DNA of 50,933 bases, taken from the IMG/VR virus record IMGVR_UViG_3300045922_000020, positions 1 to 50,933 of that record; one strand, written 5' to 3'. Under the pieces are notes generated by a model. The model worked only from the letters and a program-made list of their open reading frames with translations. It made no database searches and was not told where the DNA came from. Within the stretch, counting starts at the first letter, position 1; every line of letters begins with the position of its first letter. Shown in pieces: positions 42,013 through 50,344 of this stretch. The position numbers and the translations under genes were made by a program. The DNA comes from a virus.

Positions 42013-42290
42013 GGGACTGCTCTGAACAAACCAAGAACACTGAGACCTTCGTCTATCGAACTGACGACATGGACCTCCATGCCAGCATCCTTCATCAGAC
42101 GGTGTTCGTGCGTTTGCGAGGCCCGAGGAACTTCCCCCGGAGCCTTGAACTCGATCCAGACCGTGCGGCCCCCCTTGGCGAACACGCGGTCTGGGGCGTC
42201 CTTGCGGCCGAGCCATGCGACCTTGCGGACGAACCACCCGGAACGGATGGCCCGGGCAACGACCGTATCCTCGATCCTCGCTTCCAACAT
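42009..42290 (-). CDS. VRR-NUC domain nuclease
   Basis: 93 aa, a minimal stand-alone VRR-NUC. The conserved PD-(D/E)XK-type core is visible: RKDAPDRVFAKGGRTVWIEFKAPGEVPRASQTHEHRLMKDAGMEVHVV, with Asp, Glu and Lys of the D..E-x-K site and the downstream Gln. Such proteins process branched DNA such as Holliday junctions. Starts 3 nt after the polymerase stop and is coupled to the SNF2 helicase. Confidence 0.92.
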   Translation of the reverse strand: MLEARIEDTVVARAIRSGWFVRKVAWLGRKDAPDRVFAKGGRTVWIEFKAPGEVPRASQTHEHRLMKDAGMEVHVVSSIDEGLSVLGLFRAVP

Positions 42291-42293
42291 CGC

Positions 42294-44375
42294 TCAGTCC
42301 TTCATAAACACCTTCGACGTGAACCCGGCCGTCTTGAGCGGCATACCCTTCGCCCACTCAGGGGGGTTCCGCATCGACTCGTTGAGGACAGCCAGAGCTT
42401 CCTCGGCCCTATCCTCGGGGGCCAATCCGAGAATCTGGTCGTGGACGTGGAGACGAATGTCGATCCCGCGCCGGTCTGCTTCAAGAAGTCCGTTCGCGAG
42501 AATATCGCGGGCAATGGCTTGGTCGACGTTCTCAGTCAGCTTTCCGGGGTGAGTGGTAATCCGGCGCCACTGTTTCCGCTCGTCCTGACCCTCGTAGGTG
42601 ATCTGCTGCTTCTTGTCTCCCCAAGGCGTGTCAACTACCTCGATCTTGGGCTTCAGATAGTGGAGGAACCGGCCGCTCGGCAGTCTGATTCGCATGAACG
42701 GGTAGTAGTAGTCGAACGTGATGTGGCCGAACTCGACAGGCTTTCCAGTCGTGATGCACTTCTTCGCCGCACGCTCAATACCATACCAGTAGTCAACGAC
42801 CTCGGTGAACTCTCGCCGGAACGTGTCGACTGACAGCCTTGCGTCCTCTTCGGTGAACTGCTTGACGCCCATGTTCCAAGCGTAGCCGAGAAGACCGCCC
42901 GCTTCCCACTCTCCGGTCTCGTCGTTGAACCTCCGCGACCCCGGCCCCATCATGTAGCCGCACCCCAGAACTCCGGGCTTCGATATGGTTCGACGCCCCG
43001 TCATACCCGAATTGTATTCGGCGACGAGATCTCGGTAGTTCATGTTGAACAGATAGACGGCGAAGGCGAGATAGGGGTCCAGACCGCGCTCGAACACCAT
43101 CAGGATCTTCTCGCAGTTCGACAGCCATCCGAGAACGATGTTCTCGATGGCCGCGAGGTCCGCGTCGAGGAACACATAGCCTTCTGGCGCCTGCGCGGCA
43201 GGGCGGATGCAGGAGGCCAGCACGTCGAACACGTTGCCGTAAAGCCCGCGAAGGCTTTCGGCATCCAAGAACTCGATGTTGCGGGCGTGGACCTCGATCC
43301 GCTTCTCGAACCGCTTCTCCGGCCGTGGGAGATTCTGGGGCTGGAACAGCCTGCCGCCCCACCGCCACGTTCGGCCCGCCGCCGCGAACTGAAGCACGTT
43401 CCGCAAGTTGCCGTCATCGTCAGTTGCACGCATGAGGGCGTGATACTTCTTGATCGAGGTTCGACTGACCTCCTGCCGAAGCTCTAGGGCGCGAATGTAT
43501 GCCTTGGACTCATGGATCACGGCAAAGTCGTTGCCGCTGACCTCTATGGCCTCGTAGGCGCGCTCCTTGGCCCGTTTGATGTGGCCCTTTTTGGCATCGC
43601 GGAAGGGGTAGCCTTTTTCGCGAAGCCAAGGAACAAGCTGCGATACGGACATGGGATTGCCAAGGCCGGTAATCTCCTTCATTTCCTTGATGGCGTCCTC
43701 GACGCAATCCTCATAGACGCGGATTGCGTTCGCCACCATGTTGAGATTGATGGGCAAACCGGCTTGATTGATCTTCTGGTCGAGCGCCCAGAGATCCCAC
43801 TCGTGTTCGGGCGGCCTGAACTTCCAGAGCTTGCGAAGCACCGCACGTTCGGCCTTCACATCCTGTCGGTTGTAGGCGAGGTAGTCGTTCCAGTCCTCAA
43901 GGTCTTCGTGCCAGAGGATTCGGGTCCGAGGGTCTCGGATCGTGGGCTTGCGGGGAAAGGAGAACTTCCGCATGAGCCGGGAACCGGCAGCGTCTTTCCG
44001 GGAGTCATGCTTGAGATTGAGGGCCTTCGCTGCCGCGTCAAGCGAGCCGGGCAGAGAACACGTCAGCGCGACCACCATCGAACACCGCCACTGTCGGACC
44101 TCGACTGGCCGGATCAGGGCAGACGTGACGGCCATCTCGAAAGGAGCGTTCCACGCCCACTTCTCGACCTCGGGATCGAACAGGGCCTCTTGGAGTTCGG
44201 GCGGCATCTTCTGCCCCTCGGCCGGTATCCATTGGCGCTCTTCAGACCCGTTCAGGGAGTAGGCTGCCATGAGGATTTCTGTCGAAGGGTCTTTGCAATA
44301 GCGGCTGACGCCGACCTCCGAAAGGTCGGCGTCAGAGTAGGTCTCGTAGTCGATGGAAAGGGTGTCCTTCGCCAT
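42294..44375 (-). CDS. Family A DNA polymerase with 3'-5' exonuclease
   Basis: 693 aa. Exonuclease: ExoI SIDYETYSD (D9, E11), ExoII WAWNAPFEM (Glu in place of the usual Asp), ExoIII YNRQDVKAE. Polymerase: motif A LDADLAAIENIVLGW (about 403-417), motif B RRTISKPGVLGCGY (about 461-475), motif C LHVHDQILG (about 642-650). Motif C has HDQ where almost all family A enzymes have HDE, while the metal-binding Asp is retained. It is the replicative polymerase, placed among ssDNA-binding, helicase and nuclease genes. Confidence 0.95.
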   Translation of the reverse strand: MAKDTLSIDYETYSDADLSEVGVSRYCKDPSTEILMAAYSLNGSEERQWIPAEGQKMPPELQEALFDPEVEKWAWNAPFEMAVTSALIRPVEVRQWRCSMVVALTCSLPGSLDAAAKALNLKHDSRKDAAGSRLMRKFSFPRKPTIRDPRTRILWHEDLEDWNDYLAYNRQDVKAERAVLRKLWKFRPPEHEWDLWALDQKINQAGLPINLNMVANAIRVYEDCVEDAIKEMKEITGLGNPMSVSQLVPWLREKGYPFRDAKKGHIKRAKERAYEAIEVSGNDFAVIHESKAYIRALELRQEVSRTSIKKYHALMRATDDDGNLRNVLQFAAAGRTWRWGGRLFQPQNLPRPEKRFEKRIEVHARNIEFLDAESLRGLYGNVFDVLASCIRPAAQAPEGYVFLDADLAAIENIVLGWLSNCEKILMVFERGLDPYLAFAVYLFNMNYRDLVAEYNSGMTGRRTISKPGVLGCGYMMGPGSRRFNDETGEWEAGGLLGYAWNMGVKQFTEEDARLSVDTFRREFTEVVDYWYGIERAAKKCITTGKPVEFGHITFDYYYPFMRIRLPSGRFLHYLKPKIEVVDTPWGDKKQQITYEGQDERKQWRRITTHPGKLTENVDQAIARDILANGLLEADRRGIDIRLHVHDQILGLAPEDRAEEALAVLNESMRNPPEWAKGMPLKTAGFTSKVFMKD

Positions 44376-44376
44376 C

Positions 44377-45000
44377 TCAGATCATGTCTTCGTCATCGTC
44401 CCCGTAGTTGGCCACGTCCGAGACATCGTCGTCGGAGAACTTCGCGTTCGGGTCGACCGGCGCCGCGCCGAACGCCTCGCCGTCCGCTCGAAACTGGACC
44501 GACTCAAGGCTCGCGTTGATTCGCTTGCCGTAGCGTTTGTCGTCCTGCGCCCAGAGACGAACAACCGCATTGACGTAGCACCCGGCATAGGGAGCGCCCT
44601 GCTGGCCGGGGCGGGCTTCGATCCACCGCTTGTCCTTGTCCTTGCGGTTCGTGATGATCGACGGCTGGCGGCCCTCGGGAGCCGACGCCGAGACGTAGAA
44701 GTGCCCGGCGTAGCCAGCCCAAGACTCCTCGTCGCCGTCCCTGACGCAAAGCCGCTCCGACTTCAGCTTGGGCCAGTTGGCCTTGTCCGGCCCCCACTTC
44801 TTGGCCTTGGCCTGATCGGCCGCTGCCCGGAGCTTCGCCATGTTTCCGAACTCGTCACCCTCCTTGGGGATCAGGAACGCAGCCTTGTAGACTCGACGGG
44901 TCTCGCCGTCATCGTTCTGGCGTTCATCCGGCTCGAAGAGCGCCGGGAACGAAAGGCGAACATTCTTCAGGATCACTTCACCGACAGGGGTCTCCGCCAT
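44377..45000 (-). CDS. DUF2815 ssDNA-binding-like protein
   Basis: 207 aa. EVILKNVRLSFPALFEPD, YKAAFLIPKEG, YAGHFYVSASAPEGRQPSIITNRK, GAPYAGCYVNAVVRLWAQDDKRYGKRINASLESVQF match DUF2815, an OB-fold-like family thought to be phage ssDNA-binding proteins. The acidic tail (FSDDDVSDVANYGDDDEDMI) supports an SSB-like role, as such tails recruit replication partners. Adjacent to polymerase and DUF2800 genes, a common phage replication module. Confidence 0.88.
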   Translation of the reverse strand: MAETPVGEVILKNVRLSFPALFEPDERQNDDGETRRVYKAAFLIPKEGDEFGNMAKLRAAADQAKAKKWGPDKANWPKLKSERLCVRDGDEESWAGYAGHFYVSASAPEGRQPSIITNRKDKDKRWIEARPGQQGAPYAGCYVNAVVRLWAQDDKRYGKRINASLESVQFRADGEAFGAAPVDPNAKFSDDDVSDVANYGDDDEDMI

Positions 45001-45010
45001 TTTCCAACTC

Positions 45011-46246
45011 CTAGATTGCGGTTTCTTCGTTTTCGATCAGGTCGTATTTGTCGCCGTGCGTCATCCGCGCGGGACGCTTGTGGTCGAGAGGAACAAGGAT
45101 GGGCTTCGGCTCTTGCTTCTCGACGAACATGCCGAAGTCGCGCTGGAACGCCTTCTTGCCGACCTTTTCTTCCGCCTGCGCGGGCGAAACAAGTTTGCGG
45201 CTGAAGGCTTCTTCGCCGAAAGCGTGCGTCAGCACGAACTCGGCCTTGGCTTCGTCGCGCCAGACCCTAGCAGACCTGCCATCGACGAGTTTCATGCCGG
45301 GGACAGGACGACCCGCCTCGGCGTCACGCATGGCTTCCTCGTGAAGCTGATCCAGCCATTTGTCGATCATCTTGCGATGCAGGAGAACCTGCGAACGCTG
45401 TTCCGGCGTCATGGCGCGGCGGCTGTGCAATTCCACGGGAAGCCCGGCAAGGAACTGTTCTTCGAGGTCATCGAACTTCGTGCCCAAGAGGTCGGCGTTG
45501 AACCGAGCATACTCCTTGCACGTCCCGAAGCTGGCCGCGCGGCAGAACTTGCACTGGACGACGCCCGGTATTCTCGGGGCGTTCGGGTCTCTGGTCGCCT
45601 CGGCATCGCGGGCAATCTTCGCCCCCTCTTCCAGAAGCAACGCCATATTGGTCGTCCAGACCCCGCCGCCGCCTTCGGCCCGAGGCTGTTCTATGATGAT
45701 GATGACCTCCACGTCTTCCGGTGCAATCCCGCGAGCCTCGAAGTCCGTCGAAACTGCGCCCCACAGACCGAGCGTGTAGAGGATGGCCTGATCGTTCTCG
45801 ACCGGGCTTACCGGAACGCCTGCACCCCACTTCCAGTCGAACGTGACGAGCCGGGAGCGGGCAATGTCCACGATGCCCACGTCCACGGTCCCGAACTGGC
45901 CGTCGCCAAGCCAAGACGAAAGATCGACCCTGCTTTCGACGATCAACCTGCGGCCGGGAGAGTCCAAGAGCGACTCGATCAATTCCAGCCCCGGCAACAT
46001 GCCAATCGCCATTTCGTGCGTGAAGGGCAGGTCTCCGAACTTCTCGACGTAGTGGGTCGCGCCGACCATCGCCAGCGGGTCAGCGCCATACTCGACCGCC
46101 AGAGCGGCGAACTCGTGGAACACGGTTCCCTGCGCAGCGTGCTCCCCTGCGTTGTCGGGAAGGCCCTGTTCGGCCTTGATCGAGCCGGGGCAGCGCCGGT
46201 AACGGTGGGCCTTGGAGGCGCCGAGAGAAGAGTGTTGGCCGGGCAT
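45011..46246 (-). CDS. DUF2800 RecB/Cas4-like nuclease-family protein
   Basis: 411 aa. ASKAHRYRRCPGSIKAEQGLPD at the N-terminus and a later Cys cluster (CKFCRAASFGTC) are placed like the iron-sulphur ligands of Cas4/AddB nucleases. QFGTVDVGIVDIARSRLVTFDWKWGAG provides the D...D-x-K core of PD-(D/E)XK enzymes, and NDQAILYTLGL the following Gln/Tyr helix. DUF2800 proteins occur with DUF2815 and family A polymerase in phages and likely act as recombination exonucleases. Ends IENEETAI, again acidic with terminal Ile. ATG 46246 has only a weak Shine-Dalgarno. Confidence 0.88.
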   Translation of the reverse strand: MPGQHSSLGASKAHRYRRCPGSIKAEQGLPDNAGEHAAQGTVFHEFAALAVEYGADPLAMVGATHYVEKFGDLPFTHEMAIGMLPGLELIESLLDSPGRRLIVESRVDLSSWLGDGQFGTVDVGIVDIARSRLVTFDWKWGAGVPVSPVENDQAILYTLGLWGAVSTDFEARGIAPEDVEVIIIIEQPRAEGGGGVWTTNMALLLEEGAKIARDAEATRDPNAPRIPGVVQCKFCRAASFGTCKEYARFNADLLGTKFDDLEEQFLAGLPVELHSRRAMTPEQRSQVLLHRKMIDKWLDQLHEEAMRDAEAGRPVPGMKLVDGRSARVWRDEAKAEFVLTHAFGEEAFSRKLVSPAQAEEKVGKKAFQRDFGMFVEKQEPKPILVPLDHKRPARMTHGDKYDLIENEETAI

Positions 46247-46272
46247 CGGAAGGGGTGCGTCCTCGATAGTGC

Positions 46273-46312
46273 GACCCGGGGCAACGCGACGGAGACCTCC
46301 CGGCCCCGGGTC
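46273..46312 (-). other. Intercistronic hairpin
   Basis: Perfect 9-bp inverted repeat GACCCGGGG / CCCCGGGTC with a 22-nt loop, between the first and second genes of the leftward operon. No T-run; it may be an mRNA-stability or attenuator element. Confidence 0.5.
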
Positions 46313-46324
46313 TGGAAGGCGAGA

Positions 46325-46732
46325 TCAGATGGCCGAATCGCCATCTTCTTCGTCGCCCTCACCCTCGTCCGCCAGCGGGTTCTCGCCCGCGCGGAAAGCC
46401 TTAAGAAGCTCCATCACCTTGCCGAAGTGCTTCGGGTCGATGTTGGTCAGCCTGTCGGCGCCGAAGTGCTCGCAGACCGCAGAGTGGGCCTGCTTGGCGG
46501 CTTCCTTGTCGATCTTGAGCGACTCACCGGCGAACGCCGCGATGTCGGCTGCCGTGACGGCGGCAGGCTTCGTGGACTTGGTGGCAGCGGGCTTGGGGGC
46601 GGCAGGCGCGGCAGCGGGCTTGGGGGCGGCAGGCGCGGCGGCGGGCTTGGCCGAGCCGAGCATGGCGTCAAGGCGCTTGGTGTTTTCTTCCAGCGCCTCG
46701 GCGAGACGAGTCAGGAGGGCTTCGATGCTCAT
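46325..46732 (-). CDS. Hypothetical acidic protein, first gene of leftward operon
   Basis: 135 aa from ATG 46732 (AAGAGGA upstream). N-terminal helix SIEALLTRLAEALEENTKRLDAML, probably a coiled coil, followed by an Ala/Pro/Lys linker built from a 9-residue unit (KPAAAPAAP) repeated in tandem by 27-nt DNA repeats. Next is a compact helical domain (VTAADIAAFAGESLKI, DPKHFGKVMELLKAFRAGE) and the tail EGEGDEEDGDSAI. Genomic position with recombination genes suggests a role in DNA annealing or regulation, but no family is recognised. Confidence 0.75.
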   Translation of the reverse strand: MSIEALLTRLAEALEENTKRLDAMLGSAKPAAAPAAPKPAAAPAAPKPAATKSTKPAAVTAADIAAFAGESLKIDKEAAKQAHSAVCEHFGADRLTNIDPKHFGKVMELLKAFRAGENPLADEGEGDEEDGDSAI

Positions 46733-46791
46733 GGGGTTCCTCTTGTCAGGACGGCATTGTCCGGCCTCCTTGATGAACCATGGCGGAGGGC

Positions 46792-46820
46792 TTGTCAACA
46801 TGCGGGTGACTGTGCAATAT
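46792..46820 (+). promoter_or_regulatory. Divergent promoter region; rightward sigma70-type promoter
   Basis: Rightward: TTGTCA (46792-46797), 17-nt spacer, CAATAT (46815-46820), 26 nt before the HTH gene ATG. On the opposite strand a perfect TTGACA (46798-46793) overlaps it, a likely -35 for the leftward operon, though its -10 (CATCAA) is weak. The shared TGTTGACA/TGTCAACA sequence could be a regulator half-site. Confidence 0.65.
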
Positions 46821-46846
46821 TGAAAATCATCAACCGAGGATCACAC

Positions 46847-47095
46847 ATGGCCTACCACAAAGACCCCATGAAGGTCAAAAATCAGATGCACCGTCTCCTG
46901 CTGATCGCGTCTCCGCCCGACACCGAGGGGCGCAAGACGATCTCGACGCTCGCCCGCAAGCTGGGGGTGTCCCGAGGCACGGTCTGGAAGTGGATTGAAA
47001 TCGGTCGCATCCCGCCGCGCCGCGCAGTCGATGTCGTCGATATCTCGGAAGGCAGGGTTACGCTGGCCGACTTTTCGCGCTTCGTCTATACCTGA
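46847..47095 (+). CDS. Small HTH regulator (YdaS/Cro-like)
   Basis: 82 aa. STLARKLGVSRGTVWKWIEIGRIPPRRAVDVVDISEGRV is a helix-turn-helix of the YdaS/Cro-like type, where the protein senses no ligand and binds operator half-sites. It is encoded at the divergent junction with its own promoter, as expected for a switch between early left and right transcription. ATG 46847 is the first start with GAGGAT upstream. No integrase is present, so a lysogeny role is doubtful. Confidence 0.8.
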   Translation: MAYHKDPMKVKNQMHRLLLIASPPDTEGRKTISTLARKLGVSRGTVWKWIEIGRIPPRRAVDVVDISEGRVTLADFSRFVYT

Positions 47096-47122
47096 GAGTC
47101 TAGAATCCTGACGAAGCCCGGT

Positions 47123-47143
47123 CGGCCTCCCCCCGGGGGGCCG
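47123..47143 (+). terminator. GC-rich hairpin after HTH gene
   Basis: CGGCC-t-CCC / GGGGGCCG with loop CCCG (47123-47143), then ATAAAAGG. No U-run; a weak terminator, or a structure limiting translation of the primase gene that starts 19 nt later. Confidence 0.45.
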
Positions 47144-47162
47144 GATAAAAGGTCGCGCCCCG

Positions 47163-49802
47163 ATGAACGACAGCAAGTTCCTGATTCGCTACTCCGAAGG
47201 CAAGGGCACGAACTTCGCCAAAGCGAAAAACAAGGTCAGGAGCTACGAGTCTTTCAAGGACGTGTTCCGAAACCCCGTCAGGACCGGGGAAAAGTTCAAG
47301 GAATACATGGGCTTGACGCAGGATCAGCAAGTGGCCCTGAAGGCCGCTGCGGGCTGGTTCTACCGCACTCAGATCGACGGCGACAGACGGAACCGGGCCA
47401 GCGGCAGGCCCAGCGACATCATCACCTTGGACTTCGACTGCGCCACACCCGAGTTCGTCGAGTCGATTCGGGCGGGCGAGGTCTTGTCCGGCTACAAGTT
47501 CTTCGTTTGTTCTACAAGACGGCACACGGACGAAAACCCGAGGCTTCGGGCGGTCATCCCGTGCGCGCCGCCGGTCGATACGAACTCCTACTCGCCCGTG
47601 TCGCGGATCGTGGCCCAGATGGTCGAGCCGACGATGGAGATGATCGACCCGGTCTCTTTCCGCCCCGCACAGATGATGTTCTACCCGACCTGCTCGAAGG
47701 ACGGGGACTTCTTCTTCTACGAACAGGACGGGGACATCCTAGACATTGATGTGGTCCTCTACGACTTCGAAGCCCGAGTCGGGGACTGGCGCGACTACCG
47801 GCTGCTGCCGTCCTGCTCGAATGAAGTCCTGCGAGAGCGCGCGGACAAGGCCGAGAACCCGCTTGAGAAGGAGGGGCCGGTCGGCGACTTCTGCCGAGCC
47901 TACAGCGTCCCGCAGGCCATAGAAGCCTTCCTGAGCGACATCTACGCCCCGGTTGAGGGATACAGCGAGAAGCCACGCTACACCTACCTCAAGGGGACCA
48001 CGACGAGCGGCGCGGTCGTCGAGGACGGGGGACTGTTCCTCTACTCGCACCACGGCTCGGACCCCTGCTGCGATCAGCTTGTGAACGCCTTCGACCTCGT
48101 TCGCATCCACCTGTTCGGGGATCAGGACAAGCCGGACGAGGGTGACAAGCCCATGCGCCAGCGCGCCTCGTGGAAGGCCATGATCGAGTTCGCGGGCAAG
48201 GACCGGCGATACCGGGACGCCCAGCTTGAGCGGCGCTACCGAATCACGGATATGTTCGACGACGCCGGGATCGAGGACGACGATGACGGCTGGGATCAGA
48301 TCGGCGACCCGCCAGAGGAAACGCCGCAGGGGGTCGTGCCTGTCCACGTCCCGGCCGTGCCGGGCAAACGGCGGGCCAAGGTCAAGAAGGACTGGACCCA
48401 CGGCCTGCAACTCGACCAGAACGGGAAAATACTTAACACGTTATCGAACGTAGTCCATATCATGTCGAACGACGCCAGACTGCGCGAGTCGTTCGAATTC
48501 GACGAGTTCTCGCGCAAGTATGTCTGCCGGATGCCGATTCGGACCAAGCTGATGAACGTGCCGACGATTGAGGTCAGGGACGCCTTCTTCGGCGAGGAAC
48601 TGACCGACTTCATGCTGACGGTCGTCCGCTGCGTGTTCGAGGCCGCCCCGGGGGATGCGCTCGGCTGGGGCATGAAGGTCTCCAAGAGCGACATTCACGA
48701 AGCCGTGCAAGTCTGTGGGAGGCTGAACACCTTCAACTCGGCCAAGGACCGGCTGTTCATCGAGCCGTGGGACGGAGTTCCGAGAATGGAAACCCTGTTC
48801 ATCCGCTACCTCGGAACCGAGGACAACACCTACTTCCGAGAGGCTGCCCGGCTCTTCCTGATCGCGGCCGTGGCCCGCCTCTACGAGCCGGGGCACAAAT
48901 TCGACTATGTGCCCATCCTTGAAGGGCATCAGGGCGTCGGGAAGTCGTCCTTCGCCGAAACGCTTGCTTACGGCTTCTTCGGCAACCTGAACGCCGCCAT
49001 GGACGACCTGCCGAGGCTCGGGGACAACATGAGCGGGAACGTCATCATGGAGATCCCCGAACTGTCCTCGATCCGGCGCTCGGCGCTGGAAGCGACCAAG
49101 AGCTTCATCACGCAGACCTCGATCACCTACCGGGCGGCCTATGAGCGGGTCGCAGAGACGGTCAAGCGCCAGTGCGTCTTCATCGGGACCACGAACGAGT
49201 CTGCCTACCTCGTGGACAGGACAGGCAACCGTCGCTGGTGGCCGATCCCGGTTCAAGTCGAGCGTATCGACATCGACGGATTGCGAGGGGAAGTCCTGCA
49301 ACTGTGGGCCGAGGCCCGGAACGCCTACTTCATCATGCGGCACAACTACCCGAAGGATGTGGGCGACCTGAAGCTCACGCTGAGCGATGAGGCAGTCGCC
49401 TTCGTGAACGGTCTGCACGAAGAGAAGATGGAAGAGTCCGAGGTCGATGTTTACGCCGGGAAGATCGAGCACTGGCTTCTGTGTGGCACGGTCGAAAGCC
49501 GGTTCGATGACGAGGACGAAGGCGAGGTGCCACAACACCGCTATCGCGACGAAGTTTGCCTTCAGGAAGTGTGGGATGAGTGCCTTCGCATCCCCAAGAG
49601 CCGAGGTCGCCTTGACAGCATGTTCCTCGCCCAAGCCCTTCGGTTGCTCGGTTGGGATCAAGCCAACAGCCGACGCACCCGGAGCTACGGCAAGCAGAAG
49701 ATGTGGCGACCGAAGGTCGGAGGTCGTGTGGTCAGCGGCATGGAGTGGGCGCATCATCGAGCGCGGCAAACTGGTGCCGATCTGGACACAATGAACATCT
49801 GA
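47163..49802 (+). CDS. Primase-polymerase / VapE-type helicase
   Basis: 879 aa. The N-terminal region has AEP/PrimPol-like motifs: SDIITLDFDC (DxD, about residue 88-93), CSTRRHTDENPRLRAVIP (sxH-like, 117-134) and the later DPVSFRPAQMMFYP. The C-terminal half is a virulence-associated E (VapE)-family superfamily 3-like ATPase: Walker A GHQGVGKSSFAETLA (about 588-602), MEIPELSSIRRSALEATKSF, RQCVFIGTTNESAYLVDRTGNRRWWPI (sensor and Arg finger region). It would prime and unwind phage DNA. It is the only large gene in the rightward arm and lies beside the repeat-rich noncoding region, a likely origin. Ribosome site AAAGG is weak. Confidence 0.9.
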   Translation: MNDSKFLIRYSEGKGTNFAKAKNKVRSYESFKDVFRNPVRTGEKFKEYMGLTQDQQVALKAAAGWFYRTQIDGDRRNRASGRPSDIITLDFDCATPEFVESIRAGEVLSGYKFFVCSTRRHTDENPRLRAVIPCAPPVDTNSYSPVSRIVAQMVEPTMEMIDPVSFRPAQMMFYPTCSKDGDFFFYEQDGDILDIDVVLYDFEARVGDWRDYRLLPSCSNEVLRERADKAENPLEKEGPVGDFCRAYSVPQAIEAFLSDIYAPVEGYSEKPRYTYLKGTTTSGAVVEDGGLFLYSHHGSDPCCDQLVNAFDLVRIHLFGDQDKPDEGDKPMRQRASWKAMIEFAGKDRRYRDAQLERRYRITDMFDDAGIEDDDDGWDQIGDPPEETPQGVVPVHVPAVPGKRRAKVKKDWTHGLQLDQNGKILNTLSNVVHIMSNDARLRESFEFDEFSRKYVCRMPIRTKLMNVPTIEVRDAFFGEELTDFMLTVVRCVFEAAPGDALGWGMKVSKSDIHEAVQVCGRLNTFNSAKDRLFIEPWDGVPRMETLFIRYLGTEDNTYFREAARLFLIAAVARLYEPGHKFDYVPILEGHQGVGKSSFAETLAYGFFGNLNAAMDDLPRLGDNMSGNVIMEIPELSSIRRSALEATKSFITQTSITYRAAYERVAETVKRQCVFIGTTNESAYLVDRTGNRRWWPIPVQVERIDIDGLRGEVLQLWAEARNAYFIMRHNYPKDVGDLKLTLSDEAVAFVNGLHEEKMEESEVDVYAGKIEHWLLCGTVESRFDDEDEGEVPQHRYRDEVCLQEVWDECLRIPKSRGRLDSMFLAQALRLLGWDQANSRRTRSYGKQKMWRPKVGGRVVSGMEWAHHRARQTGADLDTMNI

Positions 49803-49861
49803 CCGGGGGGCGGGACTCCGTCGCCTTACCCATAGGCACTTAAGAACGAGATTTTTCGCAG

Positions 49862-49885
49862 AAAACCCCCGAAAGGGGGTTTTTT
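49862..49885 (+). terminator. Strong rho-independent terminator
   Basis: AAAACCCCC-GAAA-GGGGGTTTT plus further T's, 60 nt after the primase stop. Stem of 9 bp, GNRA loop on the plus strand. The A-run on the other side means it could also act in reverse. Confidence 0.92.
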
Positions 49886-49926
49886 CGTTTTCATGGCGCT
49901 TCGAGCTATTTTCGCGCGGAAACCTC

Positions 49927-50219
49927 GGTTCCGGTTCCACGGATGGTTCCAAGCCAAGTGCTTGAAAACTAGCGGTTTCTTTCCGGGGTGGAACGGAGAA
50001 CCCACTGGACCCGACTTTTTCTCGTCTTGGGCTAGATTCAGGCCGAGCCGAGCAGTTTAGCAGAATCTTGCGTGCTTGGCTTTCCCTCCATTTCCTTGAA
50101 AGTCTTGTCCTATTGGTTCCACGGTTACTCAGTTCCAGTTGCAAATATACTAGTCAAAACAATGGCTTGACTGGAACCGAGACTGGAACCGACTCCGAAA
50201 ACCCGAACAGTAGGTTCCA
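49927..50219 (+). repeat. Cluster of nine GTTCCA-core sites (iteron-like)
   Basis: GGTTCC(A/G) or GTTCCA on the plus strand at 49927, 49933, 49945, 50115, 50132 and 50213; the reverse (TGGAAC) at 49989, 50172 and 50184. The last pair forms a tandem 12-mer GACTGGAACCGA (50169-50180, 50181-50192). Nine copies in 293 bp is far above chance for a 6-mer. Confidence 0.7.
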
Positions 50220-50247
50220 CCCCCTCGGCAAGTTGTCGCGAGGCGTC

Positions 50248-50265
50248 AGAAAAAATCTGAAAAAA
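50248..50265 (+). other. Phased A-tracts (probable bend)
   Basis: Two A6 tracts at 50250-50255 and 50260-50265, exactly 10 bp apart, in otherwise GC-rich DNA. In-phase A-tracts bend DNA and often occur at origins or promoters. Confidence 0.55.
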
Positions 50266-50327
50266 TTGCAAACGGCTTTCCTCGCCGGATCGAGCTTGGG
50301 GGCTGGACGAGATCCCACTTCAGCCAA

Positions 50328-50344
50328 TGTTGACACTGACAACA
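50328..50344 (+). promoter_or_regulatory. Palindromic operator-like site
   Basis: TGTTGACA-C-TGACAACA, 7 of 8 positions symmetric. The half-site TGTTGACA also lies in the divergent promoter (minus strand 46800-46793), so both may bind the same regulator. Confidence 0.45.

Noticed and set aside
46847-47095. Repressor of a temperate phage
   Set aside because: No integrase, excisionase, partition or C-terminal repressor domain is visible; the HTH protein alone cannot establish lysogeny.
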